Of a stretch of DNA of 64,000 bases, positions 11,601 to 18,672 are shown piece by piece (position 1 is the stretch's first letter; each line of letters begins with the position of its first letter). The stretch is from Spirochaetota bacterium (lineage in GTDB: Bacteria > Spirochaetota > Brachyspiria > Brachyspirales > JACRPF01): contig JACRPF010000018.1 of the NCBI GenBank assembly GCA_016214035.1, positions 1 to 64,000 of the forward strand. Reading direction: 5' to 3'. Position numbers and translations under genes: made by a program. The notes beneath the pieces were generated by a model. It did not search any database, was not told the DNA's origin, and saw nothing but the letters and a program-made list of their open reading frames with translations.

Positions 11601-11939
11601 TTTCGTTTCAAAACCAAACGGCGCTACCGGTGACGCGGAAAACGACGAATTCGTATAGAGTGCAACTTCAGAAAAGAAAGCACCGACAGCATCGGCATCA
11701 CCGGGAATATTACCGCCGGTTCTTAAACAGCCGCTGTTTGTATTAAAAGCAAATTCTGTTGTAAATGCAGCATCTATATTAATATACCCTTCTCGGCCGA
11801 GGTACAGCTTGTTGGTATACCACTTGTTAAAATCAGCAGTGTTGGTAAACTCGGTGGCAAAATAATTACCGGCGTAAATTGACGACAGCAGCGTCATCAA
11901 AACGCTCAGCGCTGTAATTACTTTTTTTGCTTTTTTCAT
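2625..11939 (-). CDS. Giant secreted repeat protein (about 3,100 aa) with FlgD-Ig/sorting-like C-terminus
   Basis: The start is placed at 11939 (MKKAKKVITAL...), where AGGTG lies 5 bases upstream and a classical signal peptide begins; an in-frame ATG 18 bases earlier lacks this. After a unique region of about 640 residues comes a module repeated every 330-350 residues. Its starts, recognised by W/F-D-F/Y, lie near residues 640, 976, 1314, 1645, 1980, 2325 and 2676. Each unit has an A half (YRDTN-like motif, then GPDG) and a B half (R-V/I-D, then D-P/A-D-A-T-N). Odd and even units differ consistently, giving a superrepeat near 670 residues. The sequence is rich in Thr, Asn and Ser and nearly Cys-free. 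The last 90 residues match FlgD Ig-like/T9SS-type C-terminal domains (EWNGTMSGGGLVPSGIYLG, ending KVKVLVKK). Probable surface or extracellular structural protein or adhesin; the ligand is unknown. Confidence 0.8.
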   Translation of the reverse strand: MKKAKKVITALSVLMTLLSSIYAGNYFATEFTNTADFNKWYTNKLYLGREGYINIDAAFTTEFAFNTNSGCLRTGGNIPGDADAVGAFFSEVALYTNSSFSASPVAPFGFETKVTNIAYFVGNAPQSFNQTIMQDIWLVEDKETSIENYKVAGKNFNNFGTFTHKYSAAVGTTSFTVAYIGGIEKKLNLTNAVRADGVTVTNLSLAGITERFGASPLAITGINVSYRMVHNGDKVAYYFNPNGSGGLLNEFCFLYDEPVSWSNDLRMAIGQEGKGKNGYWNAAFDAVTVRSAADVSSMAVSIDSEDQSSNSGDFRNVTFEFVNTITNTSTNAGINVIMITKSALWSNWVTNATNLFVLSDYNNDGVLETNTNVAWESYIGGRARNINPGECAVRTNTNGNELWIRLGYQVTTNTAQSTTIKVIQRVMPGVNRTGTFGFTGKVDAALFDPLINNQTINNYATCGWQSSGGGSVTLKAPTGGIGAYASLKQQSITKGPLAFTFAYYIQAFTNNPANITQIAIEIPSEMTNCAISNVDSILLGTNEPGNWRVVTNWSGGPATNASNYILITYTNAGIVFAPGGLDVIAFDVVGAPQTNTNGTSMRSWIEKSGSVPGSGFSNYQAQTNDIYANQTLIILPEGEGKAAWDYQIVDAVSITPQSLGVTNIVPMAYVRIAQDKDTNEKINGMSVMLTGNHPDVSGRLYVYRDDGDNSAFSTGYTLVTNVLFPAGTDSNYIPITPGDSNQSSNAGSPTRYWVALNVTNTNAAVFSNSFKCFIGGINASGPNGGLIDNIDKATRSNVQTTRVDTHLVYVTYTTNIAQERVKQGSFNNVQFKMILSNADPDATNYFYGMVLTNTGTASNTDIGYLKLFYDTNRNGFNASSDPAVMAGTINGSRVYTLSIYPPVMLTGTNQEIFFGAYDTELNGTVGNTVALQVLQPTNIIFFDNYNDTYSSAKPAVQGTFPLGPIPATNRLIPYTSQTFDYSLIGNTYDQLPQAFTTNQYVTVGSFSMYADTESPTTQILKGIDLVLGGKNVDTYGVAYLYKETNGNTSFSTADELIGSNFISAGANLLINSDYSNISSDQFNPNTFYLVVKLTNANITNVRTNTMTFQITNVRCTGPDNLVANISILSNTSTTARIDQNGIVTQFITNAQSTYLPRQGQFNVTYMNVGLSGVDTDATNFLTYIDVKTNGFSTITSTHLASVKLYNDVNKNGIYDSGTDSIATVGELNAQGAARLAFSSPFEIIGTNLYSFLVGFDVSSDDTNAIGKQLGFTITNGSIGVTDAINDGFAQYVFASPASGPALETNVVISSLTSRPWDFKVLNAVNNAPAAITVSNTYVMSYFVVVADGQNFITEALTNMSFYFSGKYADITGIVSLYRDTNDSTTLVTNADKLITNYSISTYGTNVISFSDNLQSSDPLEPTRYWLTLTVTNGSRNVYTNTVAFRLADLNGAGPDMNTITNKELFTNDGTNMSRVDDYQLYIFSTNFLTNSQKQGTYDALAIRLELTNADADAVYYITNMTVTNRGTASNSDMGLIQVYRDNGDRAFSGSDTVVGTASMDANKRYVITFNPPVAVNGTNSIYWISANVGFSATLTNTLAFQIPSVSSIVFSDQYNDFYNLLPTVTGSSPLPSVLSTNVIVPYVAQAFDFIITGIDYSTVPQAFTSNQLVQAATLRIAMDNDQPTIQHFLGVDVIVSNATTLSTNINGFASLYLETNDVSTFKTNEDQLLGTTAVLGGAPFQLNCSTTNITIDQANASRVYMLFVLTNNIGLCSNNTVVFQITNVRCDGPDGGIVTNKTMLTNISRKARIDGGNVIVSYILNDQVPLNPVQSSFNNRYLKLALKGDDPDSTNFVSYIDVSTNQYATNLNFDIGHIPYIKILSYPSLNMLAYSSFTNGQTRVQFTVPLAISGTNETILFVGYDVSGSENVVSNTFGLKLTNNAIGLMDGIDDNFTQYAYLSGSTSGPAVDNYVTIKSFNNNPWDFYILNGGNNFGVAPSMAVSNLYPLAFVDLIADVNEDLSAQRVTNVDVVFGGLSSNMQGELYIYRDTNNVDGFQTNDKFLGKTNFTNPNLPISVKFNENNFSGQQLTPTRLWAVLRVTNGGTTALYTNTVNGYISAIRGIGPDGPTNAVVTNVHKFTNVYYPSVVSRIDNYRVGVYASSLEADGTQVPQANFANNLKVLVLSDDPDATNFLSSISVSNFGTATAADIGAVRVFHNVDGTGIFNSTNDVGIGYANLDGTKNAVINLATPYPLGGISNTLLIGFEVKFGGTVGNTIGLRLTNTARSLTFADGYGGLFPTNAGVTNAGAASPATPSNHQIYPLAEYPFDFNLKESTNNFMPEAFTTNQKTVVEYIRIYGDITPNDDSFNGVAVHTFSTGIKSNVSGIAYLYRESTNDTLESTRFDAGDYLVGWTNVVAGQDFDIRCSIADSNTGNPTNAPINSSNTFLGDKFYVVFELTNSISLAKNDRIGFQITNLYFNGSTNKFENVETLTNYRSKVMRVDSYNVVVGVMSNDFIDSSVYVNSDKNPYIAFTLAGDDADATNYLRYVDVKRNSITADSGVATTLYLATNKISGKLGTTLASIDNNDDGVTLDLGDSPIILKGTNAVTVFVGFSVGSLDGKSVGLTIGSSNTSTNISALRFVDMINDGQTQLGFATGVTNGPLPMTNLYVVDPTKEWWDEYIYQVYAQSNGQAISNSEVALVAFDMYREGQGGGVETVYGVVVTNLTTNVPFTGYLRVYSNSTATFDFKTGAQLSTNYFISSTDSVVTVLFPANTNSIRPNADRFFVTFTPITFNDAARPQLRVCEVKCAGPDGGKVERASLLNTYPVYPIALENPAVTVSVTSLLATGSYAKQGQDKVQVMLVKVKANDSDAAFTLNGFNFSLEGTVVGTNDIALMSVFADTGVSNGVLDGSDALIPAGFSVGGDNKAKVLFETAQPISSTERSYIVSMKVHDNANIRDKVKVALHRTEQTGFAPLMIQGQAYALVLNNYSPDTTEECTILPGIIMDASAISAPTKTIFNPALGEKFSVYLKETTKAEDVGKYTLHIYTPVGHKIGEVPFTAEFKSAEWNGTMSGGGLVPSGIYLGIVTGPNGYNKKVKVLVKK

Positions 11940-12114
11940 AGAACACCTCGTATACATTTATGCTGAAAAATGATTTTTACTGATTGCAGCGGTGATAATA
12001 TGGCATGGCGGTGTTGACTGCAATATGACACGCACGCGCCTCCATGCCAAAATCAAATCGAAAAATGAACGATAGACCGGAGATCCTTCTCAGGCACCTT
12101 AGAGTGAACGCTTA

Positions 12115-12143
12115 ATAATATCACGGCGATTAAAAGCTGTCAA
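12115..12143 (-). promoter_or_regulatory. Sigma70-type promoter for the giant-protein operon
   Basis: On the minus strand TTGACA (12138-12143), a 17-base spacer and TATTAT (12115-12120) form a near-consensus promoter. The predicted leader to the ATG at 11939 is about 170 bases. It lies in the 436-base stretch 11940-12375, in which I see no gene; the rest is AT-rich sequence without a clear terminator for the upstream receptor gene. Confidence 0.75.
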
Positions 12144-12164
12144 GCTATGATTCGCCTGATGTTA

Positions 12165-12179
12165 TGTAAACGTTTTCAT
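12165..12179. promoter_or_regulatory. LacI/CcpA-like operator (cre-like site)
   Basis: TGTAAACGTTTTCAT on the plus strand, read as ATGAAAACGTTTACA on the minus strand, fits the catabolite-responsive-element consensus WTGNAANCGNWNNCW at every fixed position. It sits 21 bases upstream of the -35 box of the giant-protein promoter. The regulator is not in the window. A position upstream of -35 would suit activation, or binding as an auxiliary operator. Confidence 0.45.
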
Positions 12180-12375
12180 ACGATGCCTAAAAAAAACACT
12201 CCTCAAATTATATTAACCGATACTCAATAAAATAGTGAACACTTTTTTTCGTTTATCGAACACTGCACATCGATGTTGAAACCGTATCTGCTCCGCTTTG
12301 AAGTTGTTCCGCCTCTCTACGGTTCATTAACAGGCCGACAATGTATTCCGGGTCAGGACAGATGCGCTATATCGT

Positions 12376-14021
12376 CTAAATCCGCAGCATTACGCCGCCG
12401 TAGATGCCGAAAGCATCCGAGTTCACGCCTGAATAATCCTTATACGGCTGCCACCAGAGAAGATTCTCTCCCCGGGCGAAAACCGTCAGCGACTCCCAGG
12501 TGTATGAAACATTGAGATTCACTTTGCTGCCTGCGCGATATTCATCGAACTGCCGATGCCGTTATATATTATCATATTGGTGATACGATTGTAAAAACCG
12601 GATACATCGATGACGAGTATAGTACCGAGCATCGATTCGCGGATTCCCGCATCTACACCAAGGATCGACTCGTTCTTTGCCGTCATTGAATAATTGCCGA
12701 AGGACATTGCCGGCAGCGTCTTGCCGTTTCCGGCCGAAGCACGGGCCTCAAGTCCGACAGCCTGCGCTTTGATAAGAGCCGATATCCTGTATGTCACATC
12801 CATGATGAATTCAGTACCGCCACCGCTTCCCCACTCCATACGCGCCACCGCGGTGAGATAGACCGAGTTATTGAGTATGAGACAGTTCTCAATGCCGGCC
12901 GCCCCCCACATGCCGCTGCTTCCGTATTCGTTGTCATCATTGTTGCTGTTGGAGATTACCGAGTTACCCATGGCGTCATTGGTCTTTACGTCAAGAAACA
13001 TATTCTTCGGCAGCACATCGAGCGTGAACAGCAGGGTGTCAATGTCCTGGAACGTGAATATACTCTGCCACTGACTGCACTGATATCCGGTGCGGTAACG
13101 CGCTTCGGTATAATAGATATCGTTCGATGAGATGGCATCGGTATCGAATATGTCGCTGAATGAGAATTGAAACAACGCTTTGTGTTTCCACCATGAGGTG
13201 AGCGTCTGCGAATAACTGAAACGCCCCGATACATTTTTTGCCGTCCTCGTACGGTCGGTATCGTCGGCATATGCGCCGTCATCAACGCTGCAGGCGGTAT
13301 CGCTGTAATACATGTCAAATCCGAAACGGACATCGCCGATGGGATTGAACCCGAGCCGTGCCGCCACCACCGAATTATTGATGCCGTCATTCTCGCCGCT
13401 GCCGTTGGTGGGCGCCGCCGCGGAAAAACCATGCGCGTTCATCTGCATTGCGTTCAGTGAAAAATCGAACCGCTCGGAACCGAACAGCATTCCCGCGCGC
13501 ACTTTCCACATATCATGCATTCCGCCCATGGCGGTGAGTTCCGCGGACTGTCCGGTGCCGCGTTTCATGATGATATTGATGACACCGCCGTTCGCGCCGG
13601 TACCGAACCGGGCGGACTGCGGCCCGAAAATAACTTCTATTTTTTCTATCCCGTCGATGGGCATATACGCGATATCCGCGGAAAGATTAGCGTTTGCGGC
13701 ACTGGAAAGCTCTGCGCCGTTGAGGAGCACTTTCACCGAATTCGCAGATGCACCGCGAAGCGTCACCGATGCGCTGCCGGCCAGTCCTCCCCGCGAAAGC
13801 ACATAGACACCGGGCACTGTTGCGAGCGCCTGAGCTACCGTACGTACACCGCTTCTCTGAAAATCCTTTTCGGTAACGACAACAGCACTGTCGCCGGACA
13901 CAATGCGGGATTCATCTACGGGAAGCACAGCTGTCTTTACTGCAGGAGCAGGCGCCGCGTTCGTTGCCGCACACAATACCGCCGACAAACATATTCCGAT
14001 GAAGATGGCCGCATGTTTCAT
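12376..14021 (-). pseudogene. TonB-dependent outer-membrane receptor, frameshifted near its C-terminus
   Basis: The first frame (12519-14021, 500 codons) has a signal peptide and a plug domain at about residues 30-150. The plug is shown by VAQALATVPGVYV, VTLRGASANSVKVLLNG and GIEKIEVIFGPQSARFGTGA, followed by GGVINIIMKRG, typical of BtuB/CirA-like receptors. Barrel strands follow. The frame stops at 12519 after NIAQAAK. A second minus frame, overlapping the end and running to a TAG at 12376, reads FDEYRAGSKVNLNVSYTW, then ...FARGENLL... and ends GGVMLRI. This is a normal last part of such a receptor. The frame change is one base (or equivalent) near 12545-12555. Restored length is about 555 residues, on the short side for the family. 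Start ATG has CAGGAG upstream. It may be a real mutation, a programmed event or a sequencing/assembly error. The substrate cannot be read from the sequence. Confidence 0.8.
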
Positions 14022-14174
14022 AAAACGCTCCTGATACTAGTCACTGCTTGCATTATAGTGCATTCTATTTTTATTTCCAGCATCGTCTGTTAAATTATCA
14101 CACACACCTGCCGATAATAGGTTCACGTTGTGCCGGGAAATCCTCCCGCAGGGCGATAAAGGACGGTTTTTTTC

Positions 14175-15449
14175 ATGTCTCAGCCCCCCTTGTTCAGGCC
14201 GCCCGTAAAAATACTGCTGCAGATTCTCGGCGCAGTCGTCTTTGCCTGCGCTGCGGTCGGCATCGTTTACTTTTCCCGTATGATATTTCAAAACGGTATA
14301 CTCCTGTCCCTTGCCGCAAGCGCCGCGCTGCTTATACCTATCCACTTTGCCCTCACTACGCTGGCGCACCGTATAATCGTCAAATCACCTGCGGGCCACG
14401 ACTCGCTCAGAAATTTCAACCGGCGGCTCATAACGATACTCGATATTGCAAAACTGTCGTCATTCGTCACCGTGCACATAAAGAAAATATGCGACGCATC
14501 ATCATCGGCATTCATACTTCGTGATGAAAATGCGCCGCAGTTCCGCGTCTGCGCGGCCGAAGGCATTCATCATGTCAAAGGACGCACGCTTGCCGCGGGA
14601 GGTCTTGCCTCCTGGTTCGGAACGCATCAGAACTCGGTAATGCGACGCTCACGGCGTTTCTCCCGCAGGGCGGCAGCCATCCGAACGGACATGGACATGC
14701 TCTCGGCTGAACTGTGCGTACCGCTCTGCATCGGCGGCAGGCTTATCGGTATTCTGACGGTAGGTAAACGTCATGACCGGCGGCCGTACACACGATCACA
14801 GATGATGTTCCTGCATGCGCTTTCAGATGAAATAGCCATCGCGGCGTCGAACGCGCGGTCGTATAACGATCTCACGCGCACCTACTTTGAAACAATTGAA
14901 TCGTTCGCTTCGGCTATCGAGGCCAAGGACGCATATACGCGCGGTCATTCGGACCGTGTTACCGCGATATCCCTGGCGATAGCCCAGACACTGAAGCTTT
15001 CGCAGGAGCATGTGGACACACTGTCGTATGCGTCCATGCTGCACGACATCGGCAAAATATCCATCGACGGAACCGTACTCAATAAACCGTCATCGCTTAC
15101 ATCGGATGAGATGTCAATCGTCCGCAAGCACCCGGCCGTGGGCGAATCAATCATCGCCCCCATCGCGTTCCTCAGCAAGGCGCGGCACGTGGTGAGGCAT
15201 CACCATGAACGCTGGGACGGCAAGGGATATCCGGACGGCATCGCGGGTGAACGCATACCGCTCCTGTCGCGCATCATCACCGTCGCCGACGCATTCGATG
15301 CGATAACCTCGTCGCGTCCGTACCGCAGAGCGCGCACGCACAAAGAGGCGCAGCATGAAATCATTCAGCACCGCGGCACGCAGTTCGACCCGGTAATCGT
15401 CGACGCATTGATGAAAGTCCCCGAGCAGCAGCTCACCACCGGCAACTGA
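14175..15449 (+). CDS. Membrane-anchored GAF/HD-GYP cyclic-di-GMP phosphodiesterase
   Basis: A 424-residue protein. Two hydrophobic segments at about residues 10-32 and 40-62 anchor it in the inner membrane. A GAF-like sensory domain covers about 85-235, with FILRDENAPQFRV and CVPLCIGGRLIGILTVGK. The HD-GYP domain runs from about 240 to 415. Its signatures are intact: HSDRV, MLHDIGKI, HHHERWDGKGYPDG and ITVADAFDAITSSRPYR. Such domains hydrolyse cyclic-di-GMP to pGpG or GMP using a di- or trinuclear metal site. The likely role is to switch motility, attachment or surface properties; the GAF ligand is unknown. It is divergent from the TonB-receptor gene. AAAGGA lies about 11 bases before the ATG, a loose spacing. 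Its TGA stop abuts the TGA of the opposing permease gene. Confidence 0.9.
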   Translation: MSQPPLFRPPVKILLQILGAVVFACAAVGIVYFSRMIFQNGILLSLAASAALLIPIHFALTTLAHRIIVKSPAGHDSLRNFNRRLITILDIAKLSSFVTVHIKKICDASSSAFILRDENAPQFRVCAAEGIHHVKGRTLAAGGLASWFGTHQNSVMRRSRRFSRRAAAIRTDMDMLSAELCVPLCIGGRLIGILTVGKRHDRRPYTRSQMMFLHALSDEIAIAASNARSYNDLTRTYFETIESFASAIEAKDAYTRGHSDRVTAISLAIAQTLKLSQEHVDTLSYASMLHDIGKISIDGTVLNKPSSLTSDEMSIVRKHPAVGESIIAPIAFLSKARHVVRHHHERWDGKGYPDGIAGERIPLLSRIITVADAFDAITSSRPYRRARTHKEAQHEIIQHRGTQFDPVIVDALMKVPEQQLTTGN

Positions 15450-18400
15450 TCATTCATCCCGAAGCCAGTCTATCATCCCGGGGCGCACCGACATACGCAC
15501 CGCGGCGATGACAGCTATCGCGCCCGCACCGGCGACCATGACCACGCACAGCAGCACCGGTGTCCACGGAAGCGACCGTGACAGCGCCGACGGCACCACC
15601 GCGATGAGCGCCGACACAAGACCGGCAGTAACACCGGCAGTGAGCAGAAAGAACTGCTCGATAGCGTTCACAATGATTATCTTCCGGTGTGAAAAACCCA
15701 TCGCATTCATCAATGCACGTTCACCGCGGCGCTCATCAAGTGTACGCAAGAGCACAATTCCAAGGCCTGCGGTACCGAGCATGAGTCCGAAAGCGCCGAG
15801 TGATAGGAATATGGAAAGATAGGTGTGTTCTACGGAACTGAACATCATCAAACGATCCGGCGCCGTCATTATCGCGGCGCCGTAATCGCGCAGGGTACGG
15901 GAAAGTACTTCCTGTATCTGAGCCGCTTCGCCGCGCGCGGCATTCGCATCCACAAGAAACATCGTCGCCCGCGCCGATGACGGAAAGTGCGCCGCAAGAT
16001 CGCGCCCGGACACGATGATGCCTCCCTGCAGAAGTGATGACGCGAGTGTTGCAACAATGCGCACATCCACCGGCCGTCCATGTTCATCCTGATAGGTAAT
16101 AACATCACCGAGTTTCTTCGCAAGCCCCCAGGTGAGGACCGTATCGTCGACAATGCCGTTTATCGCTCCGTCCGCCGGAGTATCGTTGAGCAGTCCCCAC
16201 GGGCTCTGTTTTTTAACAACGTGTGCAACACGGCTGTCTATACCTACAAAGGTAAAAGCACCGCGGGATTCGAAGTCGGCGGGGTGTATACCGTATAACG
16301 GCGGTAACGCGGCGCGGTTGAGATTCAGACAGCTTGCATCGTCCCCGTCGCGGACACGTACCGGCACAAATGACACATTCGAGAATGATGAAACGCCTAT
16401 CCTCCGCTGAATCTTTGCGTCATTAAGATCAATCGCCATCGGAATTGCCGTCTCGATGAAAAGCGAAAAACCGCCGGTCCCGGATGAACGTTTATGGGCA
16501 TCCGCGGCACTGTCCTGCCGGTTCGCCGCAACCGCTATCGTTATGAACAGACCGCAGGCGATAAGCGCCGCGGCGGTGATGCTCGCACGCGGTTTTCTCG
16601 CGGCCTGACGCAGCGCAAGCCGGAACACCGTCAACGGCGATATGCTGTCGCGGGCGATGATACTGAAAATGATCCGAAGCCCCGCAAGGACGGTGATGAG
16701 AACGAATGTACCCGCCGAGAAAAAAGCCTCGGCACGCTGAGCACCGCTCACGCCCCAGATGAGCGAGGCGATAAGTCCCGCACCGCTCACCGCGAACAGT
16801 ATATACGTTCCTTTTCCGATGACGTTCCGCGAACTGCCGGCAGCATGTATCGTCCTTGAAAATGACCGGCGTATGACAACCGCCATCGCGATAATGCCTG
16901 CCGCAGCCGATACCGCCGCACCGATGACTATCGACCGCACCGTTACCGATATCAATATCTCCGTGCCGGCAACAGCCCCGTACCACACCGAGTTAAGCGC
17001 ATATACGATGATGGCGACATATGCCATACCGAGCAGAATGCCGATGAGCGCACCTGCGACAATGCCTGCCGCATGTTCGATTATGAACATATTAATAATC
17101 CGTGCCGGTTTAAATCCGAGCGCGCGCAATGCCGCGGTTTCCGGTGAACGCCGCTCCACCGCGAGTGTTGCGATGAGCATGGCAAGTATCAGCGCCGCAG
17201 CGACGATGAAGATGCCGAGGCCGAGAAATAACTGACCGAAATCAACCGTACCCCGGGCAGCCTTCATCGCCGCGTCACGCACCGGCATAAATCTGAACCC
17301 GAGCTCTGCCGGATCAATCGTCCCGGTGATTCGTGCGGCGAGAATCTGTTCATCCTGCAACGGAAAACGGAGCGCCGTCACCGAACCAAAATCGTTGCGC
17401 CACATCTGCCGGGCCGCTTCAAGCGAAACCAACGCTTTCGGCGTACCGCGATACCGGTTCCAATAATCCTCATCTTTTTTGCGTATGCGTTTCAGGTCTA
17501 CCGGCATTCCCGGTTTCCAGTCGCGGCAGTTCGCCGTATCGGACAGCCCCTCGATATCGGGCATAAGTCCCCGGTTTTCCTCATTCGCATTCACATCAAT
17601 GACAGCCGAGACGGTGAACGTGCTGCTGCGTTCCACCAGCCGCCGTTCCGCGTCGAACGCATAATAGCTGAGCATGACATCAGAACCGGCCGACGCATGG
17701 ATATCATCCGCAAGCCAGCGATTTATCACGATGCTGTTTGAAGCAATACCATGCGCGGATGCCGCAAACGAATACGGCGTCTCACGGTCTTTGTATCGAA
17801 TTCCGTTGACGAAATAACCTATCACCGGCGCCATCCGGGCATCGGCATTTCGCGCCGCCCGTTCTATCACCTCATCGATGAACACACGCTCCGACCGCAG
17901 CTCGATGATGCGGGCGGAAGGATAACGCACCGAGCGTATATCCGCATCGGCGAGTCTCCAGCTTTTTTTGAATGCCCGCGCTGCAGCTTCCGGTGGAACA
18001 TCCGCGACAATCATGTTAGCCCTGCCGGCCTTTCCTGTCCGTACCCCGAGTTCGTCGATATCAAGAAATACCGATGCCGCAGCTTTCCCCATCAATAAAG
18101 AAAAATCACCAAGCACATCGGCAGGTGCAATCGAGGCTACACGCAGTGTCATCGGGATCACGCTGTCCTCGGCGCTTCTGAACGGCATATCGGCGGGAAG
18201 CGCACCCGGCTTTTCAATGCGGAGTATTATGGCATCCCCGTTCGTCACACCGAGCATCGCAGCCGCCCTACGGTTGATGCGTACTTCACCGTCGGCTAAT
18301 TGCGAAACCGCGGCAGGCGCGGTCGCACAAGCCCAGAATCGTCCGTCAACGCCGTACGCGTTTACCGCAATGCTCCGGCCAATGGATGACGACGCCGTTG

Positions 18401-18671
18401 CGCCGAGTGAGAGAACCGGAGCGGCATGCCCCTTCGTTTCGCGCGCAATGTCAACGGCGAGCATGCTTCTGAAAAAACGATCACTCTTGAGCGCTGCGGT
18501 GATGCGTCCCAGACGCTGTGCGGCATTACGCTGCAATGTCGCATTGACGGAATCGCCCGCGGCAAGCGCCCCGATGATGACAGCGGATGCAAGCGCGATG
18601 CAGAGCGCCATGGCAAGATGCGTCCTGCGGTAATGGATGATGCTTCGAAGAATATACCGTACCGTGTTCAT
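15450..18671 (-). CDS. ABC transporter permease of the FtsX/MacB type (two FtsX domains)
   Basis: About 1,073 residues from the ATG at 18671, one base after the TGA of the ATPase gene, so translation is probably coupled. A longer in-frame start would overlap the ATPase and lacks support. There is one N-terminal transmembrane segment and a large periplasmic region, then a first FtsX block with several helices. Two middle helices and a second large extracytoplasmic loop follow. A final FtsX block carries the family mark LDERRGERALMNAMGFSHRKI. Both blocks have the E-R-R-x-E/G alanine-rich ALGF/AMGF coupling motif that contacts the ATPase. The 4+4-like layout resembles lipoprotein or lipid export permeases more than sugar import. 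The substrate is not identifiable. It is the last gene of the operon that begins at 21777. Confidence 0.85.
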   Translation of the reverse strand: MNTVRYILRSIIHYRRTHLAMALCIALASAVIIGALAAGDSVNATLQRNAAQRLGRITAALKSDRFFRSMLAVDIARETKGHAAPVLSLGATASSSIGRSIAVNAYGVDGRFWACATAPAAVSQLADGEVRINRRAAAMLGVTNGDAIILRIEKPGALPADMPFRSAEDSVIPMTLRVASIAPADVLGDFSLLMGKAAASVFLDIDELGVRTGKAGRANMIVADVPPEAAARAFKKSWRLADADIRSVRYPSARIIELRSERVFIDEVIERAARNADARMAPVIGYFVNGIRYKDRETPYSFAASAHGIASNSIVINRWLADDIHASAGSDVMLSYYAFDAERRLVERSSTFTVSAVIDVNANEENRGLMPDIEGLSDTANCRDWKPGMPVDLKRIRKKDEDYWNRYRGTPKALVSLEAARQMWRNDFGSVTALRFPLQDEQILAARITGTIDPAELGFRFMPVRDAAMKAARGTVDFGQLFLGLGIFIVAAALILAMLIATLAVERRSPETAALRALGFKPARIINMFIIEHAAGIVAGALIGILLGMAYVAIIVYALNSVWYGAVAGTEILISVTVRSIVIGAAVSAAAGIIAMAVVIRRSFSRTIHAAGSSRNVIGKGTYILFAVSGAGLIASLIWGVSGAQRAEAFFSAGTFVLITVLAGLRIIFSIIARDSISPLTVFRLALRQAARKPRASITAAALIACGLFITIAVAANRQDSAADAHKRSSGTGGFSLFIETAIPMAIDLNDAKIQRRIGVSSFSNVSFVPVRVRDGDDASCLNLNRAALPPLYGIHPADFESRGAFTFVGIDSRVAHVVKKQSPWGLLNDTPADGAINGIVDDTVLTWGLAKKLGDVITYQDEHGRPVDVRIVATLASSLLQGGIIVSGRDLAAHFPSSARATMFLVDANAARGEAAQIQEVLSRTLRDYGAAIMTAPDRLMMFSSVEHTYLSIFLSLGAFGLMLGTAGLGIVLLRTLDERRGERALMNAMGFSHRKIIIVNAIEQFFLLTAGVTAGLVSALIAVVPSALSRSLPWTPVLLCVVMVAGAGAIAVIAAVRMSVRPGMIDWLRDE

Positions 18672-18672
18672 A

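Noticed and set aside
12273-12515. 80-codon plus-strand frame downstream of the receptor
   Set aside because: The opposite strand here encodes the frameshifted receptor C-terminus, which has clear family sequence.
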